A DNA stretch of 64,000 bases from Gnetum montanum (Eukaryota; Streptophyta; Gnetopsida; Gnetales; Gnetaceae), in assembly GCA_015680685.1 (NCBI GenBank), contig MNCI01009669.1:322360-386359 (forward strand), given 5' to 3'. Made by a program: the position numbers and the translations under genes. Each line of letters starts with the position of its first letter. Positions within the stretch are counted from its first letter, which is position 1. Positions 32,945-45,899 of this stretch are shown piece by piece. The notes under the pieces are model-generated. The model saw only the letters and a list, made by a program, of their open reading frames with translations. It made no database searches and was not told the origin of the DNA.

Positions 32945-35810
32945 TGTAACACCCCGCCCTAGCTCGGGTAGGGTGATGCCTAGGATCACTAGTAATCTTA
33001 CATGGAAGAATGATAACTAAAAACCAATGATGTGTAGAAGACATGATATTAAGAAAGCTCAAACTACACAAAAATTTCATATCAAACTAAAAACTAAACA
33101 TACATTTCAATTTATAAAACTACATGTCCCTACATAAATCAAAATATGCAGTACCCTACTTAAATAGAAAAACAAATAAACATCATCATTGTATATATAA
33201 GAGTACACAAAGTTTCATACAATGATACATAGTCCATACTACTATACATGAAAATATACATTAACTGAGAAATGAATATTTTCCCCTCCTCTACTCTCCC
33301 TCTCCATGCTCGTCTATGCTCCTATTCCTTTCACCTGTAATTAAATAAAGTGAATACACACTGAGTGGGAAGCCTTTACACTTCCCCTACTAAATGGTCA
33401 ACAAGTACTGCACTAGAGGAAAAGAGTGGGATACAAGGAAACCTGTAACAATTATTAGCCTTATAGATGCTCAAAATAACACACTCACCATATTTCCCAT
33501 AATGCTAATGTAATCATTATCGAAGAGGATAGATGGAAATCATAAAATCACAGATAAAGTCACGGTTCAACATTATCTATCATGTATTTGTTACATTGCA
33601 TCACATGCATTTTCACTATCATGTCCATGTCATCATACCTACAATATACCATTAAATAGTCCATGATCCACACAATCATAATCCAATCATAATACATATT
33701 ATCACTAATATGACTCACAAACTCATACTATTGTCTACATAACCCATGTGGTGGCTAGCATATCCACACTCAGTGTAGCATGTGAAATGTTTCCATGAGT
33801 ACTCATAATATCCATTGCCTGTAAGTCTTTTATTTATCCAACTGATGCTAGGATCCATCAACCTATGACCCACAACCACTAACCTTATGGAGGATTGATG
33901 ATAGGGATGAACACACCTATGCCACATACCAACCGTAGGGATGAACACACCTATGCTCTCCCACTCTCAAAATGAGGCTTGAGATAAGAGTCTCATCGAT
34001 GCATCATAGTGGTGATCAATCTATACTACCTCTAGGGTGCCTCATCACCAACTAGTCCACACCCTCATGCTAGCACCACCTGCCAACAACCATCATAAGG
34101 ATCATTGTGAAGACATGTACACATTCTAGCTAGCTTAAGCCAACACATGCCATAAGCACAACACATCCAAACAAACAAAACATAACCACATATATCCACA
34201 CCTAACAGTTACAGTCATTCTATGAAAAAAATACCATGATTTGACAAAACAACATTAATACCATGATATGACAAAACAATACCATATTTCTCAAATCGCA
34301 TGTACTTCCACAAAAATGACCACTATAATAACCTTCAAAATGATATATGCCTAAAGAGAAAACCAATCCCATGATTAGAAACTACTCCCCAAAATAATCG
34401 CAATAACACTAATTTTACCTAAACCAAACTCTTGGAGCAAAGTTATGTGCATTCAACATTTGATTAATAAAATAATATTTAATTACCGCCAAGAAGGCTT
34501 GGAACCCCCAAAAACACTTGCACCCCAATAAGCCTCAAAAATATCATATCTCAATCATACCAATCTCATCAGCATCACATATCATATTCTACAAGTCCAC
34601 GTCATACCATACATCACATATATATTACTACACAATTTATAACCAAAATTAGACAATTTCAGGAAATAGGCAAAATAACATGTCCAAGCTCAATCTTTGA
34701 GCTATGTATCCCACATGACCACATTGCATAATCATATATACTAATCCAACACAAAACTATAGGGAAAAGGTAAAGACAACCCACCAATTAAAATTATTGG
34801 GGTAGAAAGGCTAAAACAAACAAAAAACTCTCAAAAATTTTGTAGGACTACATTTCACTCCCAACAAGTTTTGCACCCACATAGATATGATTGCAAAAAT
34901 CCCAAATTCAAGTTCAAAGTAAGAAAAAACCATCCACAAAGCTCAAAATTCAGACGCATGTGGAACAAAAGAAGAGAGAAGAAAGAAAAATGAAAGAAAA
35001 TAGTCCCCTATGTGTTTCTATTTCTCCCAAAACAAAAGAAAATAGAAAAACCTGATTTTTTTTCTTATGGGTGGTGGTGTAAAAGGGCAATGGGTCTCTT
35101 TCTGGTTTACAATAAATACAAGGTTTATGTCTCATGCATAAATGTTACTTCTATGCATTAGTTTTTTTTCTCTCGAAATAAAACAAAAACAAAAACACAT
35201 ACTTAAGGTAGCACATATCATGTGTAAATGAAACATGACTTTACTTTCGAATTATTTATTATTTTTTAAATGAACTATTTTCATAAGTTGTATTTATTTT
35301 TTTCCTTTGTAGCTAATGCTGTGAACTTTAATCATGCATAACGAACACACCAGGACTCCAAATTAAAATCCGTTTGAACTTATGGAATCCTTATCAAACA
35401 CTCTACACATTCACATTCAAAATCACATTTGAACATCATGCAACATAGTGCTATCATGAAAATGCATAAATACCAAGATCATACATAAAGCATGAAGACA
35501 TACCGAATAGGTGCTCTTGTACCCCAATCCAACACCCTTGCAAGCAACCTCACTTATCTAACACATCACACAGGGCTAGTGTACATAATCATGTTAGTTA
35601 AGCATGTTAAGACCTCATAATCAAAACATAAAAACAAATCCTTATAACATATAAAATNCTCATAATCAAAACATAAAAACAAATCCTTATAACATATAAA
35701 ATACATTTATATTACATTAACTCATCCCTGACAACCCACCAGAACATCACATGTAATGTATAAATCGCACATGTATGACCATACCTAATGTCTCTAGATG
35801 CAATGTAACG
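32945..35810 (-). repeat. 3' LTR of a chromovirus-type Ty3/gypsy element
   Basis: The left edge reads TGTAACACCCCGCCC, a typical chromovirus LTR end. The right edge (ATGTAACG) is directly followed, on the minus strand, by a purine tract and then pol. The length of about 2.87 kb is long but within the range for this group. The 44-bp exact duplication at 35,614-35,702 lies inside and looks like an assembly error. No gene is seen inside it. Confidence 0.65.
35614..35702. repeat. Exact 44-bp duplication around a single N (assembly artefact)
   Basis: Positions 35,614-35,657 and 35,659-35,702 are identical and separated by one undetermined base at 35,658. In a region where everything else has diverged this is best explained by two contig ends joined without merging their overlap. 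Confidence 0.85.
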
Positions 35811-35826
35811 CTCTCCCCTTCTTGAG
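35811..35826 (-). promoter_or_regulatory. Polypurine tract of the chromovirus fragment
   Basis: The minus strand reads CTCAAGAAGGGGAGAG immediately before the LTR. Confidence 0.6.
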
Positions 35827-36290
35827 AATCTTCCTCCTAAAATATCTTAGAATGAGTTGTGCACATCTTAGTCTTCACCTCAAAAGTAGCATTTGAAGCT
35901 TCATGTCTACTCCATAAAATCTTAACCATAGGTACAACTTTACTGTGTATCTGTCACAACATATGATCAGCAATCTTTACTGACTATTAAACATAACTAA
36001 CATCATAATGTAGTTATATCCCTAAATGGTTAGTTTAGGAATATCATGGAAATGCAAATATCCCCCAAGTCCCTGATGCTCTATCTTCACTTACTAGCAA
36101 ATTAAACATCGATATACATACTCTCCTACATTCCTCTTCATACTAGGCTACCAATACATCCATCATAAACTCTGGTACATTTTTTGACTACCTGGATGCA
36201 TTTGTTATCTACTCATATGGACCTCATCCATCAACTAAATTTGTAGAGCTTCTAGAACACATTCTTGACCAACCCTCCATAAACATGCAA
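35827..36290 (-). pseudogene. Chromovirus integrase remnant, internally deleted
   Basis: Minus-strand reading shows MHPGSQKMYQSL near 36,165-36,200 and MKRNVGEYVYRCLIC near 36,100-36,145. A VKIEHQGLGG block follows near 36,065-36,095, completing the H2C2 zinc finger of chromovirus integrase. The sense then jumps to VKILWSRHEASNATFEVKTK near 35,860-35,920, the very end of pol after the chromodomain. The integrase core and chromodomain are missing. Stops are frequent. The element body upstream is gone. Confidence 0.7.
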
Positions 36291-36319
36291 ATAAACTCTT
36301 AGCACTTGGTCATCTTTTT

Positions 36320-37450
36320 TGGTCATCTTTTAAGTTTTTCAGGGAGCTAAGCAAAGCATTTAAGTTTTTAGGGGAGCCAAGCAAAGCATTTAAGTTTTTC
36401 AAGGAGCCACCCCTACCACACACATTGCCAGCCATCCTATGCAAGGTATTTAAGCTTGATGTTGTCCCTTGGTTGTAACCCCATCAACCCCCCCTGGATA
36501 AGTTTATGAGCATGATTGCACATGTTCCACTAGATATGAAAGTCCCTGAACACTACCACCCAAGGCTGGTATTTGTTGGTCATGATACATGCCCATTGAG
36601 GCTTACTCCCCTAGTCTTGCATAAATCGTTTAATAATATTTTGATGTCCCATGAGGATGACATCTTCAAATTTAAGAACACCTAGGCCCTCGACAAGCTT
36701 GGGCCTAGCCATCAAATCCCAGCACACCAAGTGCAAGTGATCACGCTCCTTACCACTAGACCAAATGAAATTCCTTATTATCTATTTAACTTTGTTGATC
36801 ACCCCAACTAATGGCACAATGACAAAGGCCACATATCTGGTAATAGCTCAAAGAACAAAGGTAGCCAACATGAGCTTACATTTTCTTATCAAGAAGTGTG
36901 TAGTATAGTGCCCCACCTGAGACTAGAGATGTTGAATTAGGTAAGTCCAGGTTGACAATCTGCCCCAACCAAACATAGGAATTCCCAAATATGACTCATT
37001 CCAAGTACCTAGCAATATCCCAAGCTCCTGACACACCTAACGTTGAATAGATTCTTCAGTGTGAAAGAAATGTATAGCTAACTTCCCCTCATTAGCCTAC
37101 AAGCCCACTTCCTAGGCCATCCTATCCAAAGCTTGATTAAGGGCCAAGGCTTAATGAACAACCGCCCGAGTCATGAGGATGGTATCATCGACATAGTGCT
37201 TATTAATACAAGTAATTTCTTCAATATTTAAGCCTCTGGCACACTCCTCCCTATTGTAGAATTTCATGGTATACATGACAATAATAAATAAAAAAGAAAA
37301 TAAAGGATCGCCTTGACATAGCCCCCTACTAGGGGATGTGAATTTCACAACCACCTAATGTCCATAGCTACAAAAGCTAATAATTAAAGCAATAAGATTC
37401 ATGTAGGGGAGACTAGCTAAATCCACAAATAAGATACACAATATTGTCCA
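36320..37450 (-). mobile_element. L1-type LINE fragment, left arm of an inverted pair
   Basis: Minus-strand ORF 37,151-37,354 contains TSPSRGLCQGDPLFSFLFI and YVDDTILM. These are the RT 'RGxxQGDPLSPxLF' and catalytic 'xxDD' motifs of L1 elements. Downstream sense continues to a repeated 'gcatttaagttttt' tail at 36,335-36,405 (three copies here). It mirrors 38,100-39,180 at roughly 90-95% by eye. The 5' part is truncated. Confidence 0.75.
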
Positions 37451-37479
37451 TGGGTAGACTAGCTTGCATGATCCACATG

Positions 37480-39180
37480 ATATTCCTTAGGAAATGAAGA
37501 AGTACTAGATCATGATTTGGTCTTTGCTAGGGGGGAATCCTCCCCCATCTCTATTCATGTTCAAAAAGCCATCAACGATGTTGACAATGCATCCCTAATT
37601 GCTCCTATCACCATGATTGAGCTCTCTCAAGCCATGTTGTCCCTCAAGGTAGTCAGAGCCTCTAGGCTTGATGGTTAGCCCATTGAATTCTTCTAAGAAT
37701 TTTTTGATATATTGGGGTAGAACATGCTTGATGCCTTCAATCTAATGTTGAAATGGGGGTAGGTTCGGCATGAGATTAATTTCTCTTGAATTGTTTTGTT
37801 GCCTAAGGTTCCCAACCCAACCTTGCTAGCTCACTATAGACCAATCGGGGTTTGTAACACAATGCTTAGAATTTTCATGAAGATCCTCATTCATTAGCCT
37901 CATCCTTTAGGCCCTAACTAGGCTAGCTTTGTTAATGGAAGATTCATTCAAAACCAAATTCTCTTGCTATAGGAATCCATGCATTCTATCCAATGGGCTA
38001 GGTTCCTTGGTATGTGCATCAAGCTTAATATTGCAAAAGCCTATGACATGGTCCACTGGAATGCCCTTCGAGATATCATGCTCATGAAAGGGATTCACCC
38101 ACATTTTGTGGCCCTCTACATCACCCTTCAAGAGATATGATCCTACTCTTTTGATTTGTTTAGGTGGCTATGGAAATTCACCTCCCCTACTAGGGGGCTA
38201 TGTCAAGGTGATCCTTTATTTCCTTTTTTATTTATTATTGTTATGTATACCATGAAATTATACAATAGGGAGGAGTGTGTCAGAAGCTTAAATATTGAAG
38301 AACTCACTTGTATCAGTAAGCACTATGCTAATGACACCATCCTCATGACTTGGGCGGTTGTTCGTTAAGCCTTGGCCATTAATCAAGATTTGGATAGGAT
38401 GGCCCAGGAAGTGGGCTTGTAGGCTAATGAGGGGAAGTTAGCTATACATTTCTTTCACACTGAAGAATCTATTCGACATCAGGTGTGTCAAGATCTTGGG
38501 ATCTTGCCAGGTACTTGGAATGAGTCGTATTTGGGAATTCCTATGTTTGGTTGGGGTAAATTGTCAACCTGGACTTGCCTAATTCAACATCTCCAGTCTC
38601 ATGTGGGGCATTGGACTACACACTTCTTGATAAGAAAAGGTAAGCTCATGTTGGCTACCTTTGCTATCTTAGCTATTACTAGATATGTGGCCTCTATCAT
38701 TGTGCCATCAGTTGGAGTAATCAACAAAGTTAAATAGATCATACAAAATTTCATTTGGTTTAGTGGCAAGGAGCGGATCACCTGCACTTGGTGTGCTGGG
38801 ATTTGATGGCTAGGCCTAAGCTTGTCAGGGGCCTAGGTGTTATTAAATTTGAAGATGTCATCATCATGGGACATCAAACTATTATAAAATGGTTTATGTA
38901 AGACTAGGGGAGTAGGCCTCAATGGGTGTGTATCATTACCAACAAATACCAACCTTGGGTGGTAGTGTTCAGAGACTTTCATATCTATTGGAACATGTGC
39001 ACTCATGCTCATAAACTTATCCAGGTGGGGTTGATGGGGTTACAACTGAGGGACAACATCAAGCTTAAATACCCTGCATAGGATGGTTGGCAGTGTGTGG
39101 TAGGGGTGGCTCCTCGAAAAACTTAAATGCTTTGCTTGGCTTCCCAAAAAACTTAAATGCTTTGCTGAGAGTTCTCCTCA
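37480..39180 (+). mobile_element. L1-type LINE fragment, right arm of an inverted pair
   Basis: Plus-strand translation starts in the RT fingers (SLKVVRASRLDG near 37,640) and passes LPKVPNPTLLAHYRPIGVCN near 37,800-37,860. A LNIAKAYDMVHWNAL block lies near 38,030, then TSPTRGLCQGDPLFPFLFI and YANDTILM (38,180-38,350), where the usual YADD has become YAND. The thumb region YLGIPMFGWGK follows near 38,530. It ends with two copies of the 'cttaaatgctttgc' tail. Several stops. Confidence 0.8.
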
Positions 39181-39184
39181 ATAC

Positions 39185-39978
39185 AATTTAGAGTCCATCT
39201 ATGATGTGGCATAGCTTATACCTTTCAGAATAGACATGGCCTAGGCATTGATGCAACAAAGAGTAGTACTTACCCATAGCTAACTCCAAGGATTCATGTA
39301 TGTCATGTTTCCATCCTTGGATTTACCTTCTCAAGTTGGATACTTTGGAGTATGTTTGATATTTGTCATTGAATAGTTCAAGCATCATACTTCTCTCCAA
39401 ATAGATTCTGGTTCTAAGGACTAGTACCAACTTTCAACTTCCTTGGTGAGTGTCTACAGGAATATTCTTAGCTTTTGCTAGTCATTCTATGTTTTGCAAG
39501 GCATAGACATCATGAAAGGCGTGCAAGTGGTTTTGTGGATCTAAATTATATCCTCTTTTGAAGTTGGGAATATTATTCATATCCAACTATTTGATTTAGT
39601 TGTCCTTCATGTGCCTAGTTTGTATTCTTACAACCTCTGCAATGTTTAGCATGTTCTTTATTGCTAGTAGGGGCTCATCATAATCATTGCAATCTTAGTG
39701 ACCCCTATCATGGCCATGATGCCTATTATGAGTTCTGTTGTCCCTACTTTTTCTATGCTAATCTTCTCTCTAATGCTCATGCCCATGGTCTTTGTCATTA
39801 TGGTAGGATCTATGTCATCCCTATTCTATTGTTCACCTCCATTGCGATTCTTATTTCCTCTACAACTCCAATTGGATTTGGAGGAGGAAGATGATGAGGA
39901 TGAAGAAGATAAAGAGGAAGGAGAGCTAGCACCAGAGTAATGCCTACTGCTTTCTCTTCTTTGATCCCTATCGCATTC
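39185..39978 (-). pseudogene. gag of the outer element, capsid part
   Basis: Minus-strand sense resembles the gags of element 2 and of the plus-strand element. Nucleotides 39,200-39,300 match 42,240-42,345 in reverse ('catgaatccttgga' and 'tactctttgttgca'). The region 39,840-39,940 gives the Ser/acidic stretch seen near the start of gag. It is cut by the LINE pair on the left and by the nested element on the right, and continues at 53,102. Confidence 0.6.
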
Positions 39979-39983
39979 ACCAT
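39979..39983. repeat. Target-site duplication ACCAT, left copy
   Basis: It is identical to 53,097-53,101, just outside the other LTR. Confidence 0.9.
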
Positions 39984-40808
39984 TGATGAGTCATTGTCAT
40001 TTACTTACATCAATAGGATCCTATCAATGCATGGTTTGTTGCATGAACACATACACATTGATGTAGTGTGTAGTCTTGCCTATAAATACATACTCACCAA
40101 CCACATTTATGGCATCTAATCATTAGTTGCTAACCGAAATCTTTCATTTTTATCTTCCTAGAGTTAGAATATTTTCTATCTTCCCGTAGTAGGAGTGAGA
40201 AGTATACGAATTTTTATTCGAGCACTAATGTACCTGAGCACTTTGATGTGAATGACAATAAAGACAAGCTTTCTTTATAAACCTTGTAGCACTTGGACTT
40301 AGCTTAATGTTTACTTCATGCATTTATTATTCATGCAATTTACTTAATGCTTTTAAGTAATTAATTCATACAATAAATTAACATAGATAAGTACGACTAC
40401 TTCGAGCATACATTAACACTTTGTAATTCTAGTAGTGCCTAACGCTTGGTAACCCAATAGTGTTGCAATGTGTTCAAGATGTGTACAGAAAGTGGGAACA
40501 TATGCTTATGTTAGGATTAGTTAAAGATTAGTTACTTATTAGATTAATTAAACATTTAATTACTTTATCTTCAACATTTAGGTAAATTAATGAAAAACAC
40601 AAAGTGATAAAAATCATGTGCCTCAGTTACACTTAACCATACCTTTGCACTTCACAAGTAAAACTGAGAAGATAATAATCACATTTGTTAGATTAACTAC
40701 CTAGACCCAATGTACATAGAGACCTAAATTCTATGGAATTGGACCAGATCGCTTAGTAAATGCTAGTGATTCATATGGTTGGGTGTAGGGAGTACTCACT
40801 ACTCATCA
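39984..40808 (+). repeat. 5' LTR of the nested element
   Basis: It begins TGATGAGTCATTGTC and ends ACTACTCATCA. It matches 52,292-53,096 along its length. A TATA-like 'tataaata' near 40,080, followed by a conserved 'atttatggcatct' block, is the likely promoter. Confidence 0.9.
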
Positions 40809-40809
40809 T

Positions 40810-40827
40810 TGGCATCATTACTAGGGA
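40810..40827 (+). promoter_or_regulatory. Primer-binding site of the nested element (tRNA-Asp-like, decayed)
   Basis: TGGCATCATTACTAGGGA lies one base after the LTR. All six differences from the tRNA-Asp complement are C-to-T or G-to-A. Confidence 0.75.
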
Positions 40828-40979
40828 CTTTAGTTAGCTATGTGCAGTACCTAGAAGTTAATGAAATTATATAACAATTTGTAATGAACCTAAAAGTCAA
40901 TATCATTAAGAAAAATAATAATAAGAATAAAAGCACACTATTTTTCTTCTGATCTAATATGGCTTCTTCTCTCATAGGA

Positions 40980-43480
40980 GATTCTTCACTATCATACGAA
41001 GGTAATTCCAATTAACAAAGATGTAAAGGATCAAAACCACCTATGGCTTAATAATGCAAAGTGTTCTATACTCATATACATGAGTATGTTCCAAACTTCA
41101 TCTTCATCCTACATCAAGATAACAGATGCAGTGGAGGGACATGAAGGATAACATTGTGTTGCCATCCGATTGATCAATTCCTAGGATGCTACTCCACACT
41201 CTTATGAAATTGGACATTCAATGGCTTAATGTTGAATACATTGTGTAGGACCATGAATATTTGGATTATCATCTCACTGAGGCACAATAGAGGAAAGATT
41301 GATAATAGGAGGTTCACTACAAGGCATCAAAGGGGAAGTGGTTCATAAACCCATTATTTTTGCTAGGCCAAAAGGAAGGAGAGGATCCCTTCTCTAGGGA
41401 TTCTCAATTCATTGACTCTCCTCCCCTTTTATTTAATCAACGAGGCCCTAACAAGAATTCATAGTCCATTGTAAACAACCCTAGTTCAACGAAGAATGGG
41501 TCCCATGACCATGGGGCCTTCAAAGGAGGAAGTCAAGGCAAGGACTTGGACAGGCACCACAATAAAGATAAACATGGTAATTGTGGCTATGACCAATGAA
41601 GAGGGAGTACAAGGCATCATTTTGATGCTAGTCCTCCTTCTTCTTTGCCTTCATCATCCTCATCTTCTTCCTCCTCCAACTCCAACCGAAGTAGCAAAGG
41701 ATGAAACCATGATGAAGGTGACTAGTAGGATAGAGATGATTGTAGGCCCCACAAGAACAGTAAATACCAGAGATGTGGAAAATTAAAGGAGGCCCACCAC
41801 CATGAAAGAAGGAATAGTAAGGGGCATCATGGCATCATGGCCATCACAGGGGCTATGACTATAATGTGCCTTTTCTTACAACCAAAAGCATGTTAAATAT
41901 TGCAAAGGCTCTCAAAACATCAATAAGACACATGAAAGAAAATTAGATCAAACGATTGAACATGAACAATATTTTCAAGTTCAAAGGAGGATACAATTCT
42001 AATCCACAAAATCATCTCCAAGCCCTTCATGATGCCTATGCAATACAGAACATTGAAAACAAATGGCAAAAGTTAAAGTTATTCCCTATGACACTCATCA
42101 AGAAGGCTAAAAGCTGTTACTAGTCCTTAGAACTGGAATCAATTGAACAATGAAGTACAATGCTTGAACTCTTCAATGACAATTATCAACTGTACTCCCA
42201 AGTGTCTAATCTGAGGAAGTAAATCAAAGGGTGGAGACAAGGAACACATGAATCCTTGGATGCAGCCATGGGTAGATATTACTCTTTGTTGCACAAGTGC
42301 CCAAGCCATGGCTTTTCTCAAAGGAAGAAGCTCCACCATATCATAGATGTGCTCAAAACAAAAACAAGAAGAACTCTTAGGATTTATGCCTAAGGAAAAC
42401 TTTTAAAATTAAGAGCCCATCAAATGCAAAGGCTAATTAATCAGCTAGCCAAAGAAGAAGGAGAGTTGAGAAAAAGGGAAAGTATAGAGGAGTATAATTA
42501 GGACTCTTCCATTCATAAAAGGGAAGTCTAGTTTTGTGATAATGAGGAGGAGGCATCACTTGATGAAGTGGTGCAATGTAAGACCTTGCCATATAAAAAT
42601 ATATTTATAAAATATCAACTAAGATAGGATTCTTTGAATGAGAAGCTCCAAACTACCTTAAGAATTGTAGAAGAGTCCAAAGAGCAAAGTAGTGATCATG
42701 ATCAAACGAGAATGAAGGAAGTTGAACATGCCCATCAAAGGGGTAAGGGCAAAGCTGCTGTCGTTGAAGAGGTTGTGGAGTTTGAAATAGATGATGATGG
42801 TGGGTGTGACATCTTCCACTATAAGCATCCTAAGGAATGTTTCCAAGTTGTATCACACTTGTAGAAATCTAAGTTATACACATTGAATCCTAGATTTGTG
42901 AGAAGGCAAGCACCTAGGAGGTTGTCTTATTCTCAAGGCAACTATAAGAAGTTTCATCAACAATAAGCCTATTATTTGAGTGGAGCTCCACCCTAAGCTC
43001 ATGAGCAGTACTAGCAATGGTAACATCTACAATCATGGGGGATGCCACCACCAAGGTAGTAGTACCCTTACTGGTAGCCAAATCCATATAGATGCTACAT
43101 TCAACAACCAATTTTTTCACATGACTCTTCTGGTTACACATCTTTCCAATACCACTACTACCCTTCTAAGTATTACAAAGCTCAATCTCCAAGAGGGAAA
43201 TCCCCATTTTCATTTTACCTTTCTCATCCTTCTCCACCTGTACCTCCACCTTCAACTCAATTACCACCAACTCCATCCATGCAAGGCAAAATTCCAATCC
43301 AACCATAGCAAAGAAATGCCACAAGGACTATTAACTTATAGTTTGGCTCCCCAGCTAAGTGGTTCAAAGAATAAGCATTAAGAAAGACCTTTCTTCCAAA
43401 CCAAAAGTCCTTCTAAGCCTTCATAGATACCTATGGCTAATGATCCTAGTTCTCCTTTATCCTCTACAACATCATTTGAT
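40980..43480 (+). pseudogene. gag of the nested element
   Basis: The plus-strand sense, in shifting frames, parallels element 2 gag. A Ser/His-rich stretch lies near 41,630-41,690. FHDAYAIQNIENKWQKLKLF is near 42,025-42,085, and DAAMGRYYSLLHKCPSHGF near 42,260-42,315. An acidic part follows (EEVVEFEIDDDGGCDIFHY, 42,765-42,825), then a Pro-rich region to 43,300. Stops such as TAG for TGG or CAG are frequent. It would form the particle shell. Confidence 0.75.
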
Positions 43481-44150
43481 ATCTCTTCAAACCAAATGCC
43501 TCCCAAAATGCATACTATAATGTTGACCCATGTTGTCATTGATTGGATAAGGGCTAAGCACCTTCCTAGGAAAATATCTAATCTTGGAAGTCCCCTAATT
43601 TACTTACAAATGATTAAGAATGAGCCTTGTAAAGCTCTTATGGACTCAGGTCTAGTGCAAATTTGATCTCTAATAAGATGTAAAAAGCCTGGAACCTAAC
43701 TCCTCTCAAGAAAAGAAACATTTATGTTGGGTTGGAAAATTTGTCCGTCACTGTTCCCTTCAAATTAATGGAGGACATTGTGACCGTCATCTATGGATGG
43801 TCCTATCCTAATGACTTCTTTGTCATCAAAGTTGATAACTACAAGGGGGACTTTTCAATCATAATGTGAAGGGCTTGGCTAAGCACAATAAATGCATGGT
43901 TGAAAATCAGAGACCTCACCTTGGAGATTTCCAAGAAAACTGATTTTGAAAAGATTGAGAGGAAATATGTTCTATGCATCGTGTACAATGACATAAGGTG
44001 CCATTGCATGCAGAAATTATAGTCCATGAAAAGTACAACAATCCCAACATGTAGGTAGTGTGTAGATGTATTTGAGATTGAAAGGTGCCTATATGTAACA
44101 ACCACAAAACATGAGGATACCTAGTGGTTGACAACTGATCTTGAAAGCAA
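43481..44150 (+). pseudogene. Protease of the nested element
   Basis: The segment 43,550-43,660 (AKHLPRKISNLGSPLIYLQM, then KALMDSGLVQI) equals the retropepsin start of element 2, here with DSG at the active site. A frame change and stops follow. The LTLEISKKTDFEKIERKYV-like sense near 43,920-43,970 is its C-terminal flank. Inactive. Confidence 0.7.
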
Positions 44151-44489
44151 CTCAACTTTATGCATGGAACAAACTAAGAGCCTAACAAGTGCCTACATCA
44201 AAGGCATAAATGAGATGGAGCAAATCCATCACCAACTCTCTAATGAACTTGGTTACACTAATTGGGGAGAGTTGGAAATCCTTAAAATTTTTAAATAGGA
44301 GCTCCTTGAGTTAAAAGTTCTACTAGCTAGAAGGGAATATGCTTTTGTAAAAAATGGCAAGCTAGTTATTATCAATGCTAATCTTGCTCCTACATAGAAA
44401 AGGAAGTTGTTGGAGGTGGTCAACAAATGGTCAACAGTATTTACTAGGTCATATCTTAAACTCACTAGAATTTATCCTAGGATATGCCA

Positions 44490-45760
44490 ACATCACATCT
44501 ACACAAATCCCTCCATGAAAATAAAGAGGTAAGAACAATGATAGTTAAACCCTAAATTGAAGTAGATTGTCAAAGAGGAGATTGAAAAACTTCTCAAGGT
44601 AAGGTTCATCTCTCCCATTGTGGATAGCGAGTGGGTTAGCCCACTTGTGATAGTGCCAAAGAAAGATGACAAATGAAGGGTTTGCATTGACTTTAGGTTG
44701 TTGAATATGGAAACATACAAGATCACTTTTCGTTGCCCTTTGTGGACTAGGTGTTGGACACCATTTTTGGGCATTGCTTCTACAATTTTTTGGATGGTTA
44801 TAATGGCTATAACCAAATCTAGATAGCACTAGAGGATCAAGCCAAAACCATATTCACAAGTCCCTAGGGCACTTTCACATATAAAAAGATGTTATTTGGC
44901 CTATGTAATGCCCCTGCCACATTCCAATGCCTTATCTTGAGCACTTTCCAATAACAGATTGGTAGTAGGGTGGAAGTCTTCATGGATGACTTCTTCACCT
45001 ATGGGTTTACATTTGAGCAAGCCCTAGACCATCTTAAGCAAGTGCTAACAAGGTGCATGAAGACAAACCTTAGGCTCAACTAACAAAAAAGCCACTTGAT
45101 GGTCTAGGAAGGCATTATGTTGGGGCATATAATTTTAGAAAAAGGGATTGAGATGAACCTTAAAAAAATAAGGGTCATTTAAGGAATTACCCAATAGCCT
45201 AAAACAATTAAAGATGTGAGGTCATTCCTTGGCTACACTGGCTACTACCGATGCTTCATAAAGAATTTCTCTAAGATCACCAAACCATTGGTGGAGTAGA
45301 TAAAGAAGGATGTTCCATTTGTCAACCAAAGAATGTGAATGTGCATTCCAGAAACTTAAGCAAAAGCTTTTAGAAACTCCAATTCTATGAGCATCTAACT
45401 AGTCAAGGCACTTTTACATCATGATGGATGTATCCATTTATGCCTTGGGAGTTGTGCTCATGCAATTGGATGATCAAAAACATCCTTACTACATCCACTG
45501 CATGAGTAGAAGCATTGTGGATGTGTAGCTAAACTACATCATAGTAGAGAAAGAACTAATGACAGTGGTATTCACCTTTGAGAAATTCAGGCACTATGTG
45601 CTTCAGTACAAGGTGTTTATGCACATAGACCACAATGCAATCTAGTTCCCAATGAATAAGCCAATAGTAAGCCCTTGTGTCATACGATGGTTGGGGATCT
45701 TACTTAAATTTGATCTCACTATGATATATTGAAAGGAAATTAAGAACGTGGTTGCTAATC
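44490..45760 (+). pseudogene. Reverse transcriptase and RNase H of the nested element
   Basis: RT blocks seen are SPLVIVPKKDDK.RVCIDFRLLN (44,635-44,705), a MLFGLCNAPATFQ-like stretch near 44,890-44,930, and VEVFMDDFFTYG (44,972-45,005) with the catalytic DD kept. RNase H follows: MMDVSIYALGVVLMQLDDQ near 45,420-45,480, VEKELMTVVFTFEKFRHYV near 45,545-45,605 and NVVANHLSQL near 45,747. Frames shift and stops abound, so it is inactive. This 2.9-kb RT-to-integrase part is precisely what element 2 lacks. Confidence 0.8.
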
Positions 45761-45899
45761 ACTTGTCTCAGTTGATATGGAACAACAAAGATAAGGAGAA
45801 TCCACTTTTAGATCAATTCCCTGATGAACTCCTCTTTGCCAAGACTATAACTAAATAAATGTCCACTAAAAATAACTACTATGATGGCATTCTCACCTA

